Source of the DNA: VAZQ01 sp040510075
Lineage (GTDB): Bacteria; Pseudomonadota; Alphaproteobacteria; Rhizobiales; Xanthobacteraceae
Direction of reading: 5' to 3'
NCBI GenBank assembly: GCA_040510075.1
Contig: JBEVJT010000109.1
Location: 1-33,555, forward strand
DNA length: 33,555 nucleotides
Both the position numbers and the translations under genes were made by a program. The notes beneath the pieces are model-generated. The model was not told the DNA's origin, did no database searches, and was given only the letters and a program-made list of their open reading frames with translations. How positions within the stretch are numbered: the first letter of the stretch is position 1; each line of letters opens with the position of its first letter. Shown here one piece after another: positions 7,972-16,554 of the stretch.

Positions 7972-10033
7972 TGGCTCTATCCATCACTGCGGCAGGCTGC
8001 ATAGGTGGCGATGCGCCGGGGGCGACGCACGGAATACTGATGCGGAAGCGAGTGCCCCAGCCGAGCCGCGATTCGAAGGTCAGTCGGCCTCCCAACTGCT
8101 GCGTCACGAGATTAAAGATGATGTGTAGACCAAGCCCGGTGCCTCCCTGGCTCCGCCGCGTGGTGAAGAATGGATCGAAGGCACGGCGCTGGATTTCTTC
8201 CGTCATGCCGATGCCATCGTCGGAGACGTAGATGTCCACGTGCTCGCCGTCTTGGCGCGCCTCAACCGTAATGCTTCCGGTGTGGCCTTGCGGGAAGGCA
8301 TGCACCACGCTGTTGAGGAACAGGTTGGTCAGCACCTGACCATAGGAGCCGGGATAGCTGTCCATTGTGATGCCGGCGGGGACATTGAGTCGTAGCGCAA
8401 TCTGCGATTTCTTCAGCACGGGGCGGAGGCTCGCGACGATCTGATCCGTTGATTCGCGCAAGTCGAACTGACGGCGGTCGGCAAGGCTGCGGTCGACCGC
8501 TACCTGTTTGAACGAGTGGACCAGCTCCCCCGCTCTTTGCAGATTGGACACCAGCTGATTGGCGGCATCACGGTTCTGGTCGAGAAATTCCTCCAGCCGG
8601 GTGCGCCGCAAGGGGCCGGCTTGCACCTCCTTCACGAAATCCTCGCAGCGCCGGGCGAAGCTCGACGCGACGGTGAGGCTGATACCGATAGGGTTGTTCA
8701 CCTCATGCGCCACGCCGGCGACAAGTCCGCCCAGGGCCGCGAGTTTTTCCGCGGCAATCAGGTTTTGCTGCGCCTCGCGCAGGTCCTCGAGTGCCTTCTC
8801 CGCCCGTTCCTTGGAGGCGCGCAGGTCGTTTTCCGCCTTGCGCTTGGCGAGCGCATTCTGGCGAAACACCGCCAAGGCCCGCGCCATTGCACCTATTTCA
8901 TCGCGGGCGCGGGTACCATGGATGGGCGTGTTGTATTTCTCGGATATCACCGCCTGCATCGCCGCCATCACTTGTTTGAGCGGCGCAATGATGCTGCGCG
9001 CGATCACAAAGGCGGCCAGTACGATCAATGTGAGAAATCCGATCGCGGCAAGCGCGACGTTTTGATACAGGTTTGCCAGCGTGCGGTCGAAACTTCCCTG
9101 CGCCTTGAGCTCGCGCAGCGTCATCTGCGCGGAAAGCCGATTGATCAGGTCGATCATTCTCGTCTGATTGTCATCGATCGCCGTCGTCAACAGATTGTTT
9201 CGCGCGGCAAACTGATCCGTGAGGTTCTTCAGCCCCTCCCGGAAGGTTGCAGCGCGCTGGGCAAGCGCCGCCAGCGCGGTGCGCTGCAGGCTGTTGTCGG
9301 CGAGATCGATCATGACCGGGATGGCTTGCTCCACGGCCATGATGTTCCCGCGCGCATCATCGGCGGCATCGGATGAAAGGGAAAGATAATAGGCGTTGGC
9401 AGCAAGCAAGCTCGCGGTGAATGCTTCCCGTGATTTTCCAAGCGAAGGCAGAAGCAGCGCCTCGCGGCTGCCGATCGCACCTTCAATGATGGCGTAGAGG
9501 CCAGCCATCTCCTTGGCGGGCTTGAGCACCTCATTATCGAAGGTCTGCGCGATCGTGCTCTGCAGCTCGCGTACCTCGCCGAAGCCCTGGAGGAAGCGCT
9601 CGGTCACCGCGCGCAGTTCATCGGCAGATCCGGAAACGACCGGATCGACCGCGCCACGATTGCGCAACGTGCTCAGCACCTGCCCGTGCAGTCCCAGAAC
9701 CTCCGTGAGCAGCTCCTGGCTCGGCTGATTGATGTAGCGGTGGATAAGATTCTGCAGCCGTCCTGCTTCGCTGCCGAGCTGGACGAGCAGCTTGTCTGAC
9801 TCGCGGACCCGGCGCACATCATCCCAGGCCGCGCTGAGCACGTCGGCCCCCTTCCAGATGATCAGTGCAAGAATGACGGCAACCGCCGCGTTGAGCGCCG
9901 CAATCGCAAGCAGTCGCCACCTGATCGGAAGCACGCGTACGAAGCTCTGCGTGCCGAGGTCGAGGCTTCGGCCCGCCCGGCTCCGCGGCAACGAGGAGGG
10001 CTCGTCCCGCAGCGCTACCAGATCGAAACTCAT
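7964..10033 (-). CDS. Membrane sensor histidine kinase with large helical periplasmic domain and HAMP
   Basis: This 689-residue protein has TM1 at about 40-60, a periplasmic region of about 265 residues (61-325) that looks almost entirely helical, TM2 at about 326-347, and a HAMP domain (about 347-400) with IIAPLKQV and DEIGAMARALAVFR. A coiled coil follows, then the phosphoacceptor motif GLVAGVAHEVNNPIG with His443. The ATPase domain has the N box in QVLTNLFLNSVVHAF, DDGIGM, and FFTTRRSQGGTGLGLHI. It has no receiver of its own. The long helical sensor resembles the TorS type, which reads a periplasmic binding protein; here the gene overlaps the TRAP-type binding-protein gene by 4 nt. The ligand is unknown. 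Confidence 0.92.
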   Translation of the reverse strand: MSFDLVALRDEPSSLPRSRAGRSLDLGTQSFVRVLPIRWRLLAIAALNAAVAVILALIIWKGADVLSAAWDDVRRVRESDKLLVQLGSEAGRLQNLIHRYINQPSQELLTEVLGLHGQVLSTLRNRGAVDPVVSGSADELRAVTERFLQGFGEVRELQSTIAQTFDNEVLKPAKEMAGLYAIIEGAIGSREALLLPSLGKSREAFTASLLAANAYYLSLSSDAADDARGNIMAVEQAIPVMIDLADNSLQRTALAALAQRAATFREGLKNLTDQFAARNNLLTTAIDDNQTRMIDLINRLSAQMTLRELKAQGSFDRTLANLYQNVALAAIGFLTLIVLAAFVIARSIIAPLKQVMAAMQAVISEKYNTPIHGTRARDEIGAMARALAVFRQNALAKRKAENDLRASKERAEKALEDLREAQQNLIAAEKLAALGGLVAGVAHEVNNPIGISLTVASSFARRCEDFVKEVQAGPLRRTRLEEFLDQNRDAANQLVSNLQRAGELVHSFKQVAVDRSLADRRQFDLRESTDQIVASLRPVLKKSQIALRLNVPAGITMDSYPGSYGQVLTNLFLNSVVHAFPQGHTGSITVEARQDGEHVDIYVSDDGIGMTEEIQRRAFDPFFTTRRSQGGTGLGLHIIFNLVTQQLGGRLTFESRLGWGTRFRISIPCVAPGASPPMQPAAVMDRANG

Positions 10034-11016
10034 TGCACCTGACGAATGCGGTGGATCAGCTCCTGCTGCTCGTGAGCTTCGCCGACCGGTTTTGCATAGA
10101 GGGTTGCCATTGCGTCTGCGAACGGCTTCCGATCCACCTCAATAATCAGGTTTCCCGCCGCCTGAGCCTGGCGCCGTGATTGTTCCTCGAGCCCGTTCCA
10201 TAACTGGCGCATGTATCTGCTCGAATCGCGGGCGGCTTCCCGGAAAATGATCCTGTCGTCGGTCGGCAAGCTCTCCCAGGCGCGCGGCGACATGAGCAGG
10301 ACCTCGGGAGCCATGGAATGTCCCGTCAATGTGTAGTACGGGGCGAGCTTGTAGTGCTGCGTCGTCACGTATGAGGGCCAATTATTCTCCGCCCCGTCGA
10401 TGATTCTCGTCGAAAGGCCGGTCAATACCTGTCCGTAAGCGAGTTCAACCGGTTCGGCGCCCAGCGCCCGCACCATCTCGACCATCAACTCCGATTGCTG
10501 CACCCGAATGCGCAAGCCCTTCAAGTCGGCGAGTGAGCGAACCGGCCTGACGCTGCTGTAGATCGATCGCGCTCCTGAATCGTAGAAGGTCAAGCCGACA
10601 AAACCATGGCGCTCGAAGGAGGCCAGTATCTCGTCGCCAAGACTACGGTCGAGAACATTGTGCAGGTGATCGGACGAGCGGAAGAGGAACGGCAATGCAA
10701 GCACGTTCGCAGCCGCGACGAAGCGGCCAAGCGGCGCCACGTTCGTGCGTACGAGATCGATCGCCCCGATCCGCATCTGTTCGATGGTTTCCTGTTCCTC
10801 GCCCAGACGGCGGGAATGGAAAACGCGCATCCAATGGCGGCCGCCGGAGCGCTCTTCCACCAGGCGCGCCATGAATTGCAGCGCCTGTACTGTCGGATAA
10901 TCCTGCGCCTGATTGTCGGCTACGCGGAATTCGCGCGCGCCGACGGACGCAGCCAAGCCGCAAACCAGAGCGCACACGCAGGCCGAAAAACGTAAATTGG
11001 TCAACGAAGTGAGCAA
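10030..11016 (-). CDS. TRAP-type (DctP family) solute-binding protein, probably a sensor component
   Basis: This 328-residue exported protein has a signal peptide (about 1-27, cleavage near VGA/REF). Family hallmarks are the Arg in GLRIRVQ (Arg171, the usual carboxylate-binding residue), YGQVLTGLSTRIIDGAENNWPSY (about 194-216) and YYTLTGHSMAPEVLLMS. Such receptors bind organic anions in the periplasm. The start is TTG at 11016, supported by GGGGAGG about 5 nt upstream. No dctQ or dctM membrane gene occurs in the window; instead the stop overlaps the start of a sensor kinase (ATGA). The inferred role is to present a ligand to that kinase rather than to feed a transporter, although use by a permease encoded elsewhere is possible. 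Confidence 0.9.
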   Translation of the reverse strand: MLTSLTNLRFSACVCALVCGLAASVGAREFRVADNQAQDYPTVQALQFMARLVEERSGGRHWMRVFHSRRLGEEQETIEQMRIGAIDLVRTNVAPLGRFVAAANVLALPFLFRSSDHLHNVLDRSLGDEILASFERHGFVGLTFYDSGARSIYSSVRPVRSLADLKGLRIRVQQSELMVEMVRALGAEPVELAYGQVLTGLSTRIIDGAENNWPSYVTTQHYKLAPYYTLTGHSMAPEVLLMSPRAWESLPTDDRIIFREAARDSSRYMRQLWNGLEEQSRRQAQAAGNLIIEVDRKPFADAMATLYAKPVGEAHEQQELIHRIRQVQ

Positions 11017-11076
11017 TATAGCCTCCCCACCCCTGGGCGCTGGCCCCGGCAGGCTAGTAGCTCGCGAGGCCCCCCG

Positions 11077-12417
11077 TCAATTAAGGCCTGGGCGCTGGGG
11101 AGGCGAAGTGGCGTGGTCCCAAACCCAACGTGCGCAGGCGAGCAGCGCTCCATCCTTATAACGTTGGCCGACGAGTTGGATGGCGACTGGTAAGCCGTTC
11201 GGGCCGCGGTGCGTCGGGAGGCTGAGCGCGGGGCTGTGCAGGATGGTCCAGATGCATTGAAAGGATGGATCGCCGGTATCAGAAAGCCCGCGCGGTGCTT
11301 CGCCGTTCACGCAGGGGGCGAGCAAAACGTCCACGTTCGCAAACACAGTCGGCAGCTTTGCCCGGCATTCCTCGCCAAGCCGCAGCGCAGCCAAGTACTC
11401 GGCAGGCGCCATGGCGCGGCCGAGCGCGATGCGTGCGCGAAGGCGGTCGCTTATCGCATCTCTATTTGTATTCCATTCATGCGCCATGGTGTGCGCACGT
11501 TCGTAATTGTTGATCGTCTCCCGTGCAGCGTAGCGCAACCCTGCAAAACTCTCGGGCAGGGTGACGGCTTCGACAATTGCTCCCGCGCGGGCGAGTCTTT
11601 CGGCGGCGTCTTCAAGTGCACCAACCGTCTCCGGCTGTGCCTTGTCCCACATTGGCGTGCGGCAGAGGCCGATGCGCGGCGCGGCGTCAGCGGGTTCCGT
11701 TGGGCAATCCAGTCCAAGCGCTGCGCCGAACAACTCGATGTCGTCGATCGAGCGCGCAAACAAACCGATCGTGTCGAGGCTTTCGGCCGCGGGAAATACG
11801 CCCCTGCGGTTCAAGGCCCCGAACGTGGGTTTGAACCCAAATACCCCGCAAAACGACGCGGGCCGCAGCACTGAGCCTCCAGTTTGCGTCCCGAAGGCCA
11901 GTGGAACCATGCAATCCGCAACTGCGGCGGTTGATCCGCTCGATGATCCTCCCGGTGTGTGCGCCAGGTTGTGCGGGTTCCTCGTTGGGCCCGGCATCAT
12001 GCCTGCGAACTCGCAGGTCACCGTTTTGCCGAGAATAATCGCGCCGGCCTCGCGAGCGCGCGCGACGCACGCCGCATCCGCCCCTGCCCGATGGCCGTCG
12101 TAGAGTGGAGAGCCCATCTGGGTCGGCAGATCGGCCGTGTCAATAATGTCCTTCACCCCGATGGGGATACCGAAAAGTGGCCGGTCGCGCGGCCCCATGC
12201 GATCCAGCGCACGGGCCTGCCGCAGCGCCGCTTCGCAATCAAGGCAAGCCCACGCACGGACATCATTTTCGCGCGCGTCGATCCGTGCCAGGCAGGCACG
12301 GACGATCTCCTCGCAGGTGGCGCCGGCAGCAGTTGCGGCCTTTAGCTCACGAGCCGTCATTCTGTTCAAGGCCGGTTGCATGGTGGAGTGTGCCTGAAGC
12401 TCTGCGAGAATATTCAT
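11077..12417 (-). CDS. Amidase signature family hydrolase
   Basis: This 446-residue protein has the amidase-signature Ser-cisSer-Lys triad: Lys89 in FGIPIGVKDIID, the serines of TPGGSSSGS (158-160) and the nucleophile Ser182 in FGTQTGGSVLRPA. The family hydrolyses C-N bonds of amides; the substrate cannot be read here. It is not a convincing GatA: no gatB or gatC is near, and the C-terminal part is shorter. The ATG at 12417 has a poor Shine-Dalgarno, and in-frame ATGs at residues 13 and 20 are alternatives. It lies 60 nt upstream of the TRAP-type binding-protein gene on the same strand, so co-transcription is possible, and the operon may therefore respond to an amide or its acid product. That link is speculative. 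Confidence 0.92.
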   Translation of the reverse strand: MNILAELQAHSTMQPALNRMTARELKAATAAGATCEEIVRACLARIDARENDVRAWACLDCEAALRQARALDRMGPRDRPLFGIPIGVKDIIDTADLPTQMGSPLYDGHRAGADAACVARAREAGAIILGKTVTCEFAGMMPGPTRNPHNLAHTPGGSSSGSTAAVADCMVPLAFGTQTGGSVLRPASFCGVFGFKPTFGALNRRGVFPAAESLDTIGLFARSIDDIELFGAALGLDCPTEPADAAPRIGLCRTPMWDKAQPETVGALEDAAERLARAGAIVEAVTLPESFAGLRYAARETINNYERAHTMAHEWNTNRDAISDRLRARIALGRAMAPAEYLAALRLGEECRAKLPTVFANVDVLLAPCVNGEAPRGLSDTGDPSFQCIWTILHSPALSLPTHRGPNGLPVAIQLVGQRYKDGALLACARWVWDHATSPPQRPGLN

Positions 12418-12606
12418 TTGCGGGTACCCTATTTATTGCCCTGGCCATTGTGCCGGGACCTTAGCATGCCTGCCGGCGCTCGATTGTGCGCTGCAGCGGG
12501 AACCAGCGGTCTCGATTAGTAATCTTGCTGCGCCTCAAATATGGAAGCCAGGTCATGCGCCGCGCTCTTTCGTATAGATCGGCAATGAGCAACCAGCATG
12601 CAGCAG

Positions 12607-13260
12607 CTATGGCCCGGCGGCGCTTCCGTGCGATGCCCCCCTCAGATTAATGGCGGACAGGAACTCGTGGCGAGTCTCCGCCCGCGTGCGAAACGATCCG
12701 AGCATGCAGCTGGTGACCATGGTGACATCTGGTTTGTGCACCCCCCGCGTCGTCATGCATTGATGCGCCCCCTCGACGACCACTCCGACGCCGAACGGGC
12801 GCAGCACACTGTTGAGGCATTTTGCGATCTCGGCAGTCATTTTTTCCTGGACCTGTAGCCGCTTCGCATAAACTTCGACGAGGCGGACCAGCTTGGAAAT
12901 ACCAACCACGCGGTCACGCGGAAGATATCCGATGTGAGCGCGACCGATGATGGGGGCGATGTGGTGCTCACAATGCGATACGAAACGAATGTCGCGCAGC
13001 AGCACGATCTCGTCATAGCCTGCTACTTCTTCGAACGTCCGCTTCAGGTACTCCCGCGGATCTTCGAAATTCCCGGCAAACCATTCGTCGTAGGCGCGCA
13101 CCACCCGGGCGGGGGTGCCGACGAGGCCTTCGCGCTGCGGATTGTCTCCCGCCCAGCGAATGAGAGTGCGAACGGCATCTTCGGCCTCTTTGCGCGTTGG
13201 TCTGGAAATTTGATGCGCTCGTTCAGGGGCAGTGCGGCGCAGTTTTACGACCTTATCCAT
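12607..13260 (-). CDS. folE: GTP cyclohydrolase I
   Basis: This 217-residue protein would convert GTP to 7,8-dihydroneopterin triphosphate, the first step of tetrahydrofolate synthesis. Zinc-site residues are visible: Cys97 and His100 in VSHCEHHIAP, and Cys168 in EGAHQCMTTRG. The conserved LVGTPARV, IGYLPRDRVVGISKLVRLVE and the C-terminal TSCMLGSFR are present. It is therefore the zinc-dependent type IA enzyme. The ATG at 13260 is preceded by GGATAG. The 12418-12606 interval on its 3' side holds only the upstream region of the amidase gene, where I see no convincing regulatory element. Confidence 0.96.
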   Translation of the reverse strand: MDKVVKLRRTAPERAHQISRPTRKEAEDAVRTLIRWAGDNPQREGLVGTPARVVRAYDEWFAGNFEDPREYLKRTFEEVAGYDEIVLLRDIRFVSHCEHHIAPIIGRAHIGYLPRDRVVGISKLVRLVEVYAKRLQVQEKMTAEIAKCLNSVLRPFGVGVVVEGAHQCMTTRGVHKPDVTMVTSCMLGSFRTRAETRHEFLSAINLRGASHGSAAGP

Positions 13261-13460
13261 TGCACTCTATCCAACTCCAAATAATTCGCCGTAGCGGCGC
13301 TCTAAATCCGGATGACTGAGCATAGAGCGGAGCCGAAGGCGGGAAGCGCCGCGAAGTCAGGCCAAAGCGATCGTCGCCTCCTTCATAGCAGTGAATTAAG
13401 CCTCGCGCAGAAGCGCGTGCAGGCGGCCGAAAGTGCAGCCGTCAGTCAGATTATGTGTGC

Positions 13461-13943
13461 TTAGCCCCGGCGGCGCAAATTTGCCGGCTGATAGGCAATT
13501 CTGGAGTGATGGGCGCAATACGGAAGGCTCGTGACCGTCTGGCCACCGCAAAAGAAAAACTCTGGACTTCCCGGGTCGCCAATCGGCCAACGGCAAGTCT
13601 CCTCAGTCAGCTCAAGCAGAGTGCGCCGTTGGCCGAGCGGAATGACGTTGTCGGCCAGCTCTGGGTGCGGCTCATGCTCCGTCTCATAGAGTTGCGCGAG
13701 CGCGGTATTTCCACGCACTGATGGGCGGGAAATGCGTAACATGGGCGATGCCGCGCGCGTCTTGCGCGGACGAGGTGCAGTCGAGGCCGGCGATTTGGCC
13801 CGCCCGGCGAGCCCCAGCCGATGCACCTTCCCGATTACGGCATTACGCGTAATGCCTCCCAGCTCTGCGGCGATTTGACTCGCCGAAAGGCCCTCGGCCC
13901 ACAGCTTCTTGAGGCTCTCGACCCGCTCGTCAGTCCAGCTCAT
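13461..13943 (-). CDS. gcrA: GcrA cell-cycle regulator
   Basis: This 160-residue protein has the GcrA N terminus: W-T-D-E-R-V-E-x-L-K-x-L-W-x-E-G-x-S-A-S-Q-I-A, then GGITRNAVIGKVHRLGL (about 29-45), a helix-turn-helix. A basic Pro/Ala-rich linker follows, then the conserved C-terminal domain with LELTEETCRWPIGDP and FCG...YCAHHSRIAYQP, which contacts sigma-70. In alphaproteobacteria GcrA works with the CcrM methyltransferase at GANTC sites to tie transcription to the cell cycle. A GAATC lies at 13987-13991, 44 nt before its start. The gene is divergent from argD. The downstream interval 13261-13460 contains no gene that I can support. Confidence 0.96.
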   Translation of the reverse strand: MSWTDERVESLKKLWAEGLSASQIAAELGGITRNAVIGKVHRLGLAGRAKSPASTAPRPRKTRAASPMLRISRPSVRGNTALAQLYETEHEPHPELADNVIPLGQRRTLLELTEETCRWPIGDPGSPEFFFCGGQTVTSLPYCAHHSRIAYQPANLRRRG

Positions 13944-14091
13944 GCGTCACGTTCCCCGGCAGTGGCGCGGCGGCTAACTCGAGACAGAATCCGATTACAG
14001 GTCTGGGCAACGACTAGTTAGCCCGACGCAAACTCCCGATACCGATTTACGCTGACTGGTCCGCCGCACGGAGTGTCGTAATGACAATTCA

Positions 14092-14102
14092 GAATCTACA
14101 AT
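14092..14102 (+). promoter_or_regulatory. Candidate -10 element with adjoining GANTC methylation site (argD operon)
   Basis: GAATC (14092-14096) directly abuts TACAAT (14097-14102), a good sigma-70 -10 match. No clear -35 is found at 16-18 nt. GcrA-dependent promoters characteristically carry a CcrM GANTC site in or near the core promoter. Transcription from here would start around 14109, which implies that argD begins at an internal codon of the long frame. The assignment is from pattern alone. Confidence 0.35.
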
Positions 14103-14240
14103 ATGGCGAGAGTCAGGCGCAAGCCGCAGCCCCCTGCGTTCCACATGTTCCCCCCTGCGCGGCAGATGCGTCCACACCTATCCGCTGGTGGGAGCGGGCT
14201 CGCAGCGCGCGCCCGCCGGCTTCACGGCGCCTTTTGGTCG

Positions 14241-15548
14241 ATGTTGACAGCGAACTATGCGCCCATAAAATATCGCCAGGTGCCGCCCTTGGAGAGGCGG
14301 CACATTTCATTTGCACGAGTAGCGGCTTTGCCGAGCGGCAACATTCCAGTGGGGCATCTGCTCCCGACCTATGCGCGCGTCGACCTCGCGTTCGAGCGTG
14401 GCGAGGGTGCCTGGCTCGTCGCAACGAACGGCGAGCACTATCTGGATTTCACGTCTGGCGTGGCAGTGAACGCGCTTGGGCATTCGCATCCGCATTTGAT
14501 CGCAGCCATTACCGAGCAGGCCGGCAAGCTCTGGCATGTCTCGAATCTTTATCGCATCCCGCAAAGTGAGCGGCTCGCCGAGCGGTTATGCGCCGCAACT
14601 TTCGCGGACGTTGCCTTCTTCTGCAATTCCGGCGCCGAAGCAATGGAATGCGCGATCAAAATGGCGCGCAAATATCATTCGGCGGAACATCCGCAGCGTT
14701 ATCGCCTCATCACCTTTGAGGGCGCCTTCCACGGACGAACCCTCGCCACGCTCGCGGCGGGGGGACAAAAAAAGCATCTCGATGGCTTCGGCCCGGTGGT
14801 TGATGGCTTCGATCAAATGCCCTTTGCTGATTTGGATGCAACAAGAAATGCCGTTGGTCCGCACACGGCTGCGATCCTCATCGAGCCAATCATGGGGGAA
14901 GGGGGGGTGCGGGTGGTTCCACCCGAATTTCTCCGGGCACTGCGTCGGCTTTGCGACCAAGCCGGGCTGTTGCTGATCTTCGATGAAGTGCAAACCGGCA
15001 TCGGACGCACCGGTGAGCTATTCGCGTATGAGCGTTGCGGCGTGGCGCCTGACGTCATGGCTTTGGCCAAGGCGCTGGGTGGTGGATTTCCGCTCGGCGC
15101 GTGCCTTGCGACGTCGGCGGCGGCCAAGGGTATGACCGCTGGCTCGCACGGCTCGACCTTCGGAGGCAATCCTCTCGCAATGGCTGCCGGAAATGCCGTT
15201 CTCGACGTCGTCCTTGCAGATGGATTTCTGGATCAGGTCCGTCGCTCCGCGCTCATCTTCAAACAAAAGCTCGCGGCCATACAGGATCGGTACCCCACGG
15301 TGATCGCCGAGGTCCGAGGCGAAGGTTTGCTGATGGGCTTGCGCGCTCGGGTGCCGAGCGGGGAATTGGTGGATGAGTTCCGCGCCGAGAAACTAATCAC
15401 GGTAGCGGCCGGCGACAACGTTGTCCGCCTACTGCCGCCGCTTATTGTCAATGAAGCGGAAATCGCCGAAGCGGTCCGACGCATCGAGAAGGCCTGCGAC
15501 AGGCTTGCGCGGAAGGCGCCGCAACCAGGCAAGCGAGCGGCGGGATAA
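14241..15548 (+). CDS. argD: Acetylornithine aminotransferase (PLP-dependent)
   Basis: This class-III aminotransferase converts N-acetylglutamate semialdehyde to N-acetylornithine in arginine synthesis. It has LDFTSGVAVNALGHSHP, FFCNSGAEAMECAIK, the FEGAFHGRT segment, FDEVQTGIGRTG and the PLP Lys in ALAKALGGGFPLGA (codon 15069-15071). The open frame extends up to an ATG at 14103, but family similarity begins only near 14349 (HLLPTYARVDLAFERG) and the first 80 residues are Arg-rich and unlike the family. I give the ATG at 14241. TTG 14328 or GTG 14349 would give 406 or 399 residues, closer to the usual length; none has a strong Shine-Dalgarno. The stop overlaps argF by one base. Confidence 0.93.
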   Translation: MLTANYAPIKYRQVPPLERRHISFARVAALPSGNIPVGHLLPTYARVDLAFERGEGAWLVATNGEHYLDFTSGVAVNALGHSHPHLIAAITEQAGKLWHVSNLYRIPQSERLAERLCAATFADVAFFCNSGAEAMECAIKMARKYHSAEHPQRYRLITFEGAFHGRTLATLAAGGQKKHLDGFGPVVDGFDQMPFADLDATRNAVGPHTAAILIEPIMGEGGVRVVPPEFLRALRRLCDQAGLLLIFDEVQTGIGRTGELFAYERCGVAPDVMALAKALGGGFPLGACLATSAAAKGMTAGSHGSTFGGNPLAMAAGNAVLDVVLADGFLDQVRRSALIFKQKLAAIQDRYPTVIAEVRGEGLLMGLRARVPSGELVDEFRAEKLITVAAGDNVVRLLPPLIVNEAEIAEAVRRIEKACDRLARKAPQPGKRAAG

Positions 15549-16468
15549 TGCCCACTCCGCGCCATTTCCTCGATCTGATCGATATTTCCGCACGCGAGCT
15601 GCGCGGGATGCTTTCTTCCGGATTGGCGATGAAATCGCGTCCGCGCGTCCACGTGCTGGAAGGCAAAACGCTGGCGATGATCTTCGATAAGCCTTCGACA
15701 CGGACGCGCGTGTCGTTCGATGTGGCCATGCGCCAACTCGGAGGTGGAACTATCGTGCTCACCGGCCAGGAGATGCAGCTCGGCCGCGGCGAGACGATTG
15801 GCGACACGGCCAGGGTGCTCTCGCGCTACGTGGATGCGATTGTCATTCGCACGCTCGAGCACGACGCTCTCATAGAGCTTGCGCGCCACGCCAGCGTGCC
15901 GGTGATCAACGGGCTGACGCGCCGATCGCATCCATGTCAGGTGCTCGCCGACGTGATGACTTTCGAGGAGCATCGCGGGACCATTCAAGGCAAGACCGTA
16001 GCCTGGAGCGGCGATTCCACGAATGTGCTCGCGTCCTGGATGCACGCGGCCGATCGGTTTGACTTCCGATTGCGCGTGGCCACGCCTTCTGACCTTGCCC
16101 CCGGCAAGGCTCTGATGGAGTGGGTCGCAGGCTCCTGTGCCGCGGTGCATGTCGGCTCCGATCCGGAAAAGGCGGTGACCGGCGCCGATTGCGTCATCAC
16201 CGACACCTGGGTGTCCATGGGCGACAAAAACGGGCAGAAGCGGCACAATCTGCTGCGGCCGTATCAGGTCAATGCCAGATTGATGGCGCGGGCGAAGCCG
16301 GACGCGGTGTTTATGCATTGCCTCCCTGCTCATCGCGGACACGAGGTGACTGCGGAAGTGATCGACGGGCCGCAATCGCTGGTCTTCGACGAGGCGGAGA
16401 ACCGCCTGCACGCGCAGAAGGGCATCCTCGCCTGGTGTCTGCAGGCGCGCGGCGCCAGCGCGCGCTGA
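15548..16468 (+). CDS. argF: Ornithine carbamoyltransferase
   Basis: This 306-residue protein would condense ornithine and carbamoyl phosphate to citrulline in arginine synthesis. The carbamoyl-phosphate motif KPSTRTRVSF (about 44-53), the HPCQVLAD segment and the ornithine-site HCLPAHRGHEV (about 257-267) are intact, as is WSGDSTNVLASW. The ATG at 15548 overlaps the argD stop (TAATG), so expression is coupled. argD-argF-hslO is a common gene order in Rhizobiales. Confidence 0.97.
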   Translation: MPTPRHFLDLIDISARELRGMLSSGLAMKSRPRVHVLEGKTLAMIFDKPSTRTRVSFDVAMRQLGGGTIVLTGQEMQLGRGETIGDTARVLSRYVDAIVIRTLEHDALIELARHASVPVINGLTRRSHPCQVLADVMTFEEHRGTIQGKTVAWSGDSTNVLASWMHAADRFDFRLRVATPSDLAPGKALMEWVAGSCAAVHVGSDPEKAVTGADCVITDTWVSMGDKNGQKRHNLLRPYQVNARLMARAKPDAVFMHCLPAHRGHEVTAEVIDGPQSLVFDEAENRLHAQKGILAWCLQARGASAR

Positions 16469-16554
16469 ACCTTCCTCGCGCCCGCGATGAAGGCGTGCGA
16501 GTAGCCGGCCGGCGGCCTCACTTTCCGCGCGCCGGCTCACTATATTGAGCGATC

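Noticed and set aside
13357..13386. Nine-codon mini-frame with AGGAGG before folE, considered as a leader peptide
   Set aside because: The AGGAGG is inside the mini-frame rather than before it, and no attenuator hairpin follows.
14134..14155. GGAAC motifs on the minus strand, considered as stress promoters
   Set aside because: No CGTT lies at 16-17 nt, and no gene starts appropriately downstream.
14103..14240. N-terminal extension of argD
   Set aside because: It is Arg/Pro-rich, unlike the family, without a ribosome site, and downstream of a plausible -10 whose start site would fall inside it.
15233..16540. 435-residue open frame on the minus strand
   Set aside because: It lies wholly antisense to the argD end and argF, has no family motifs, and is explained by high-GC codon bias opening the opposite strand.
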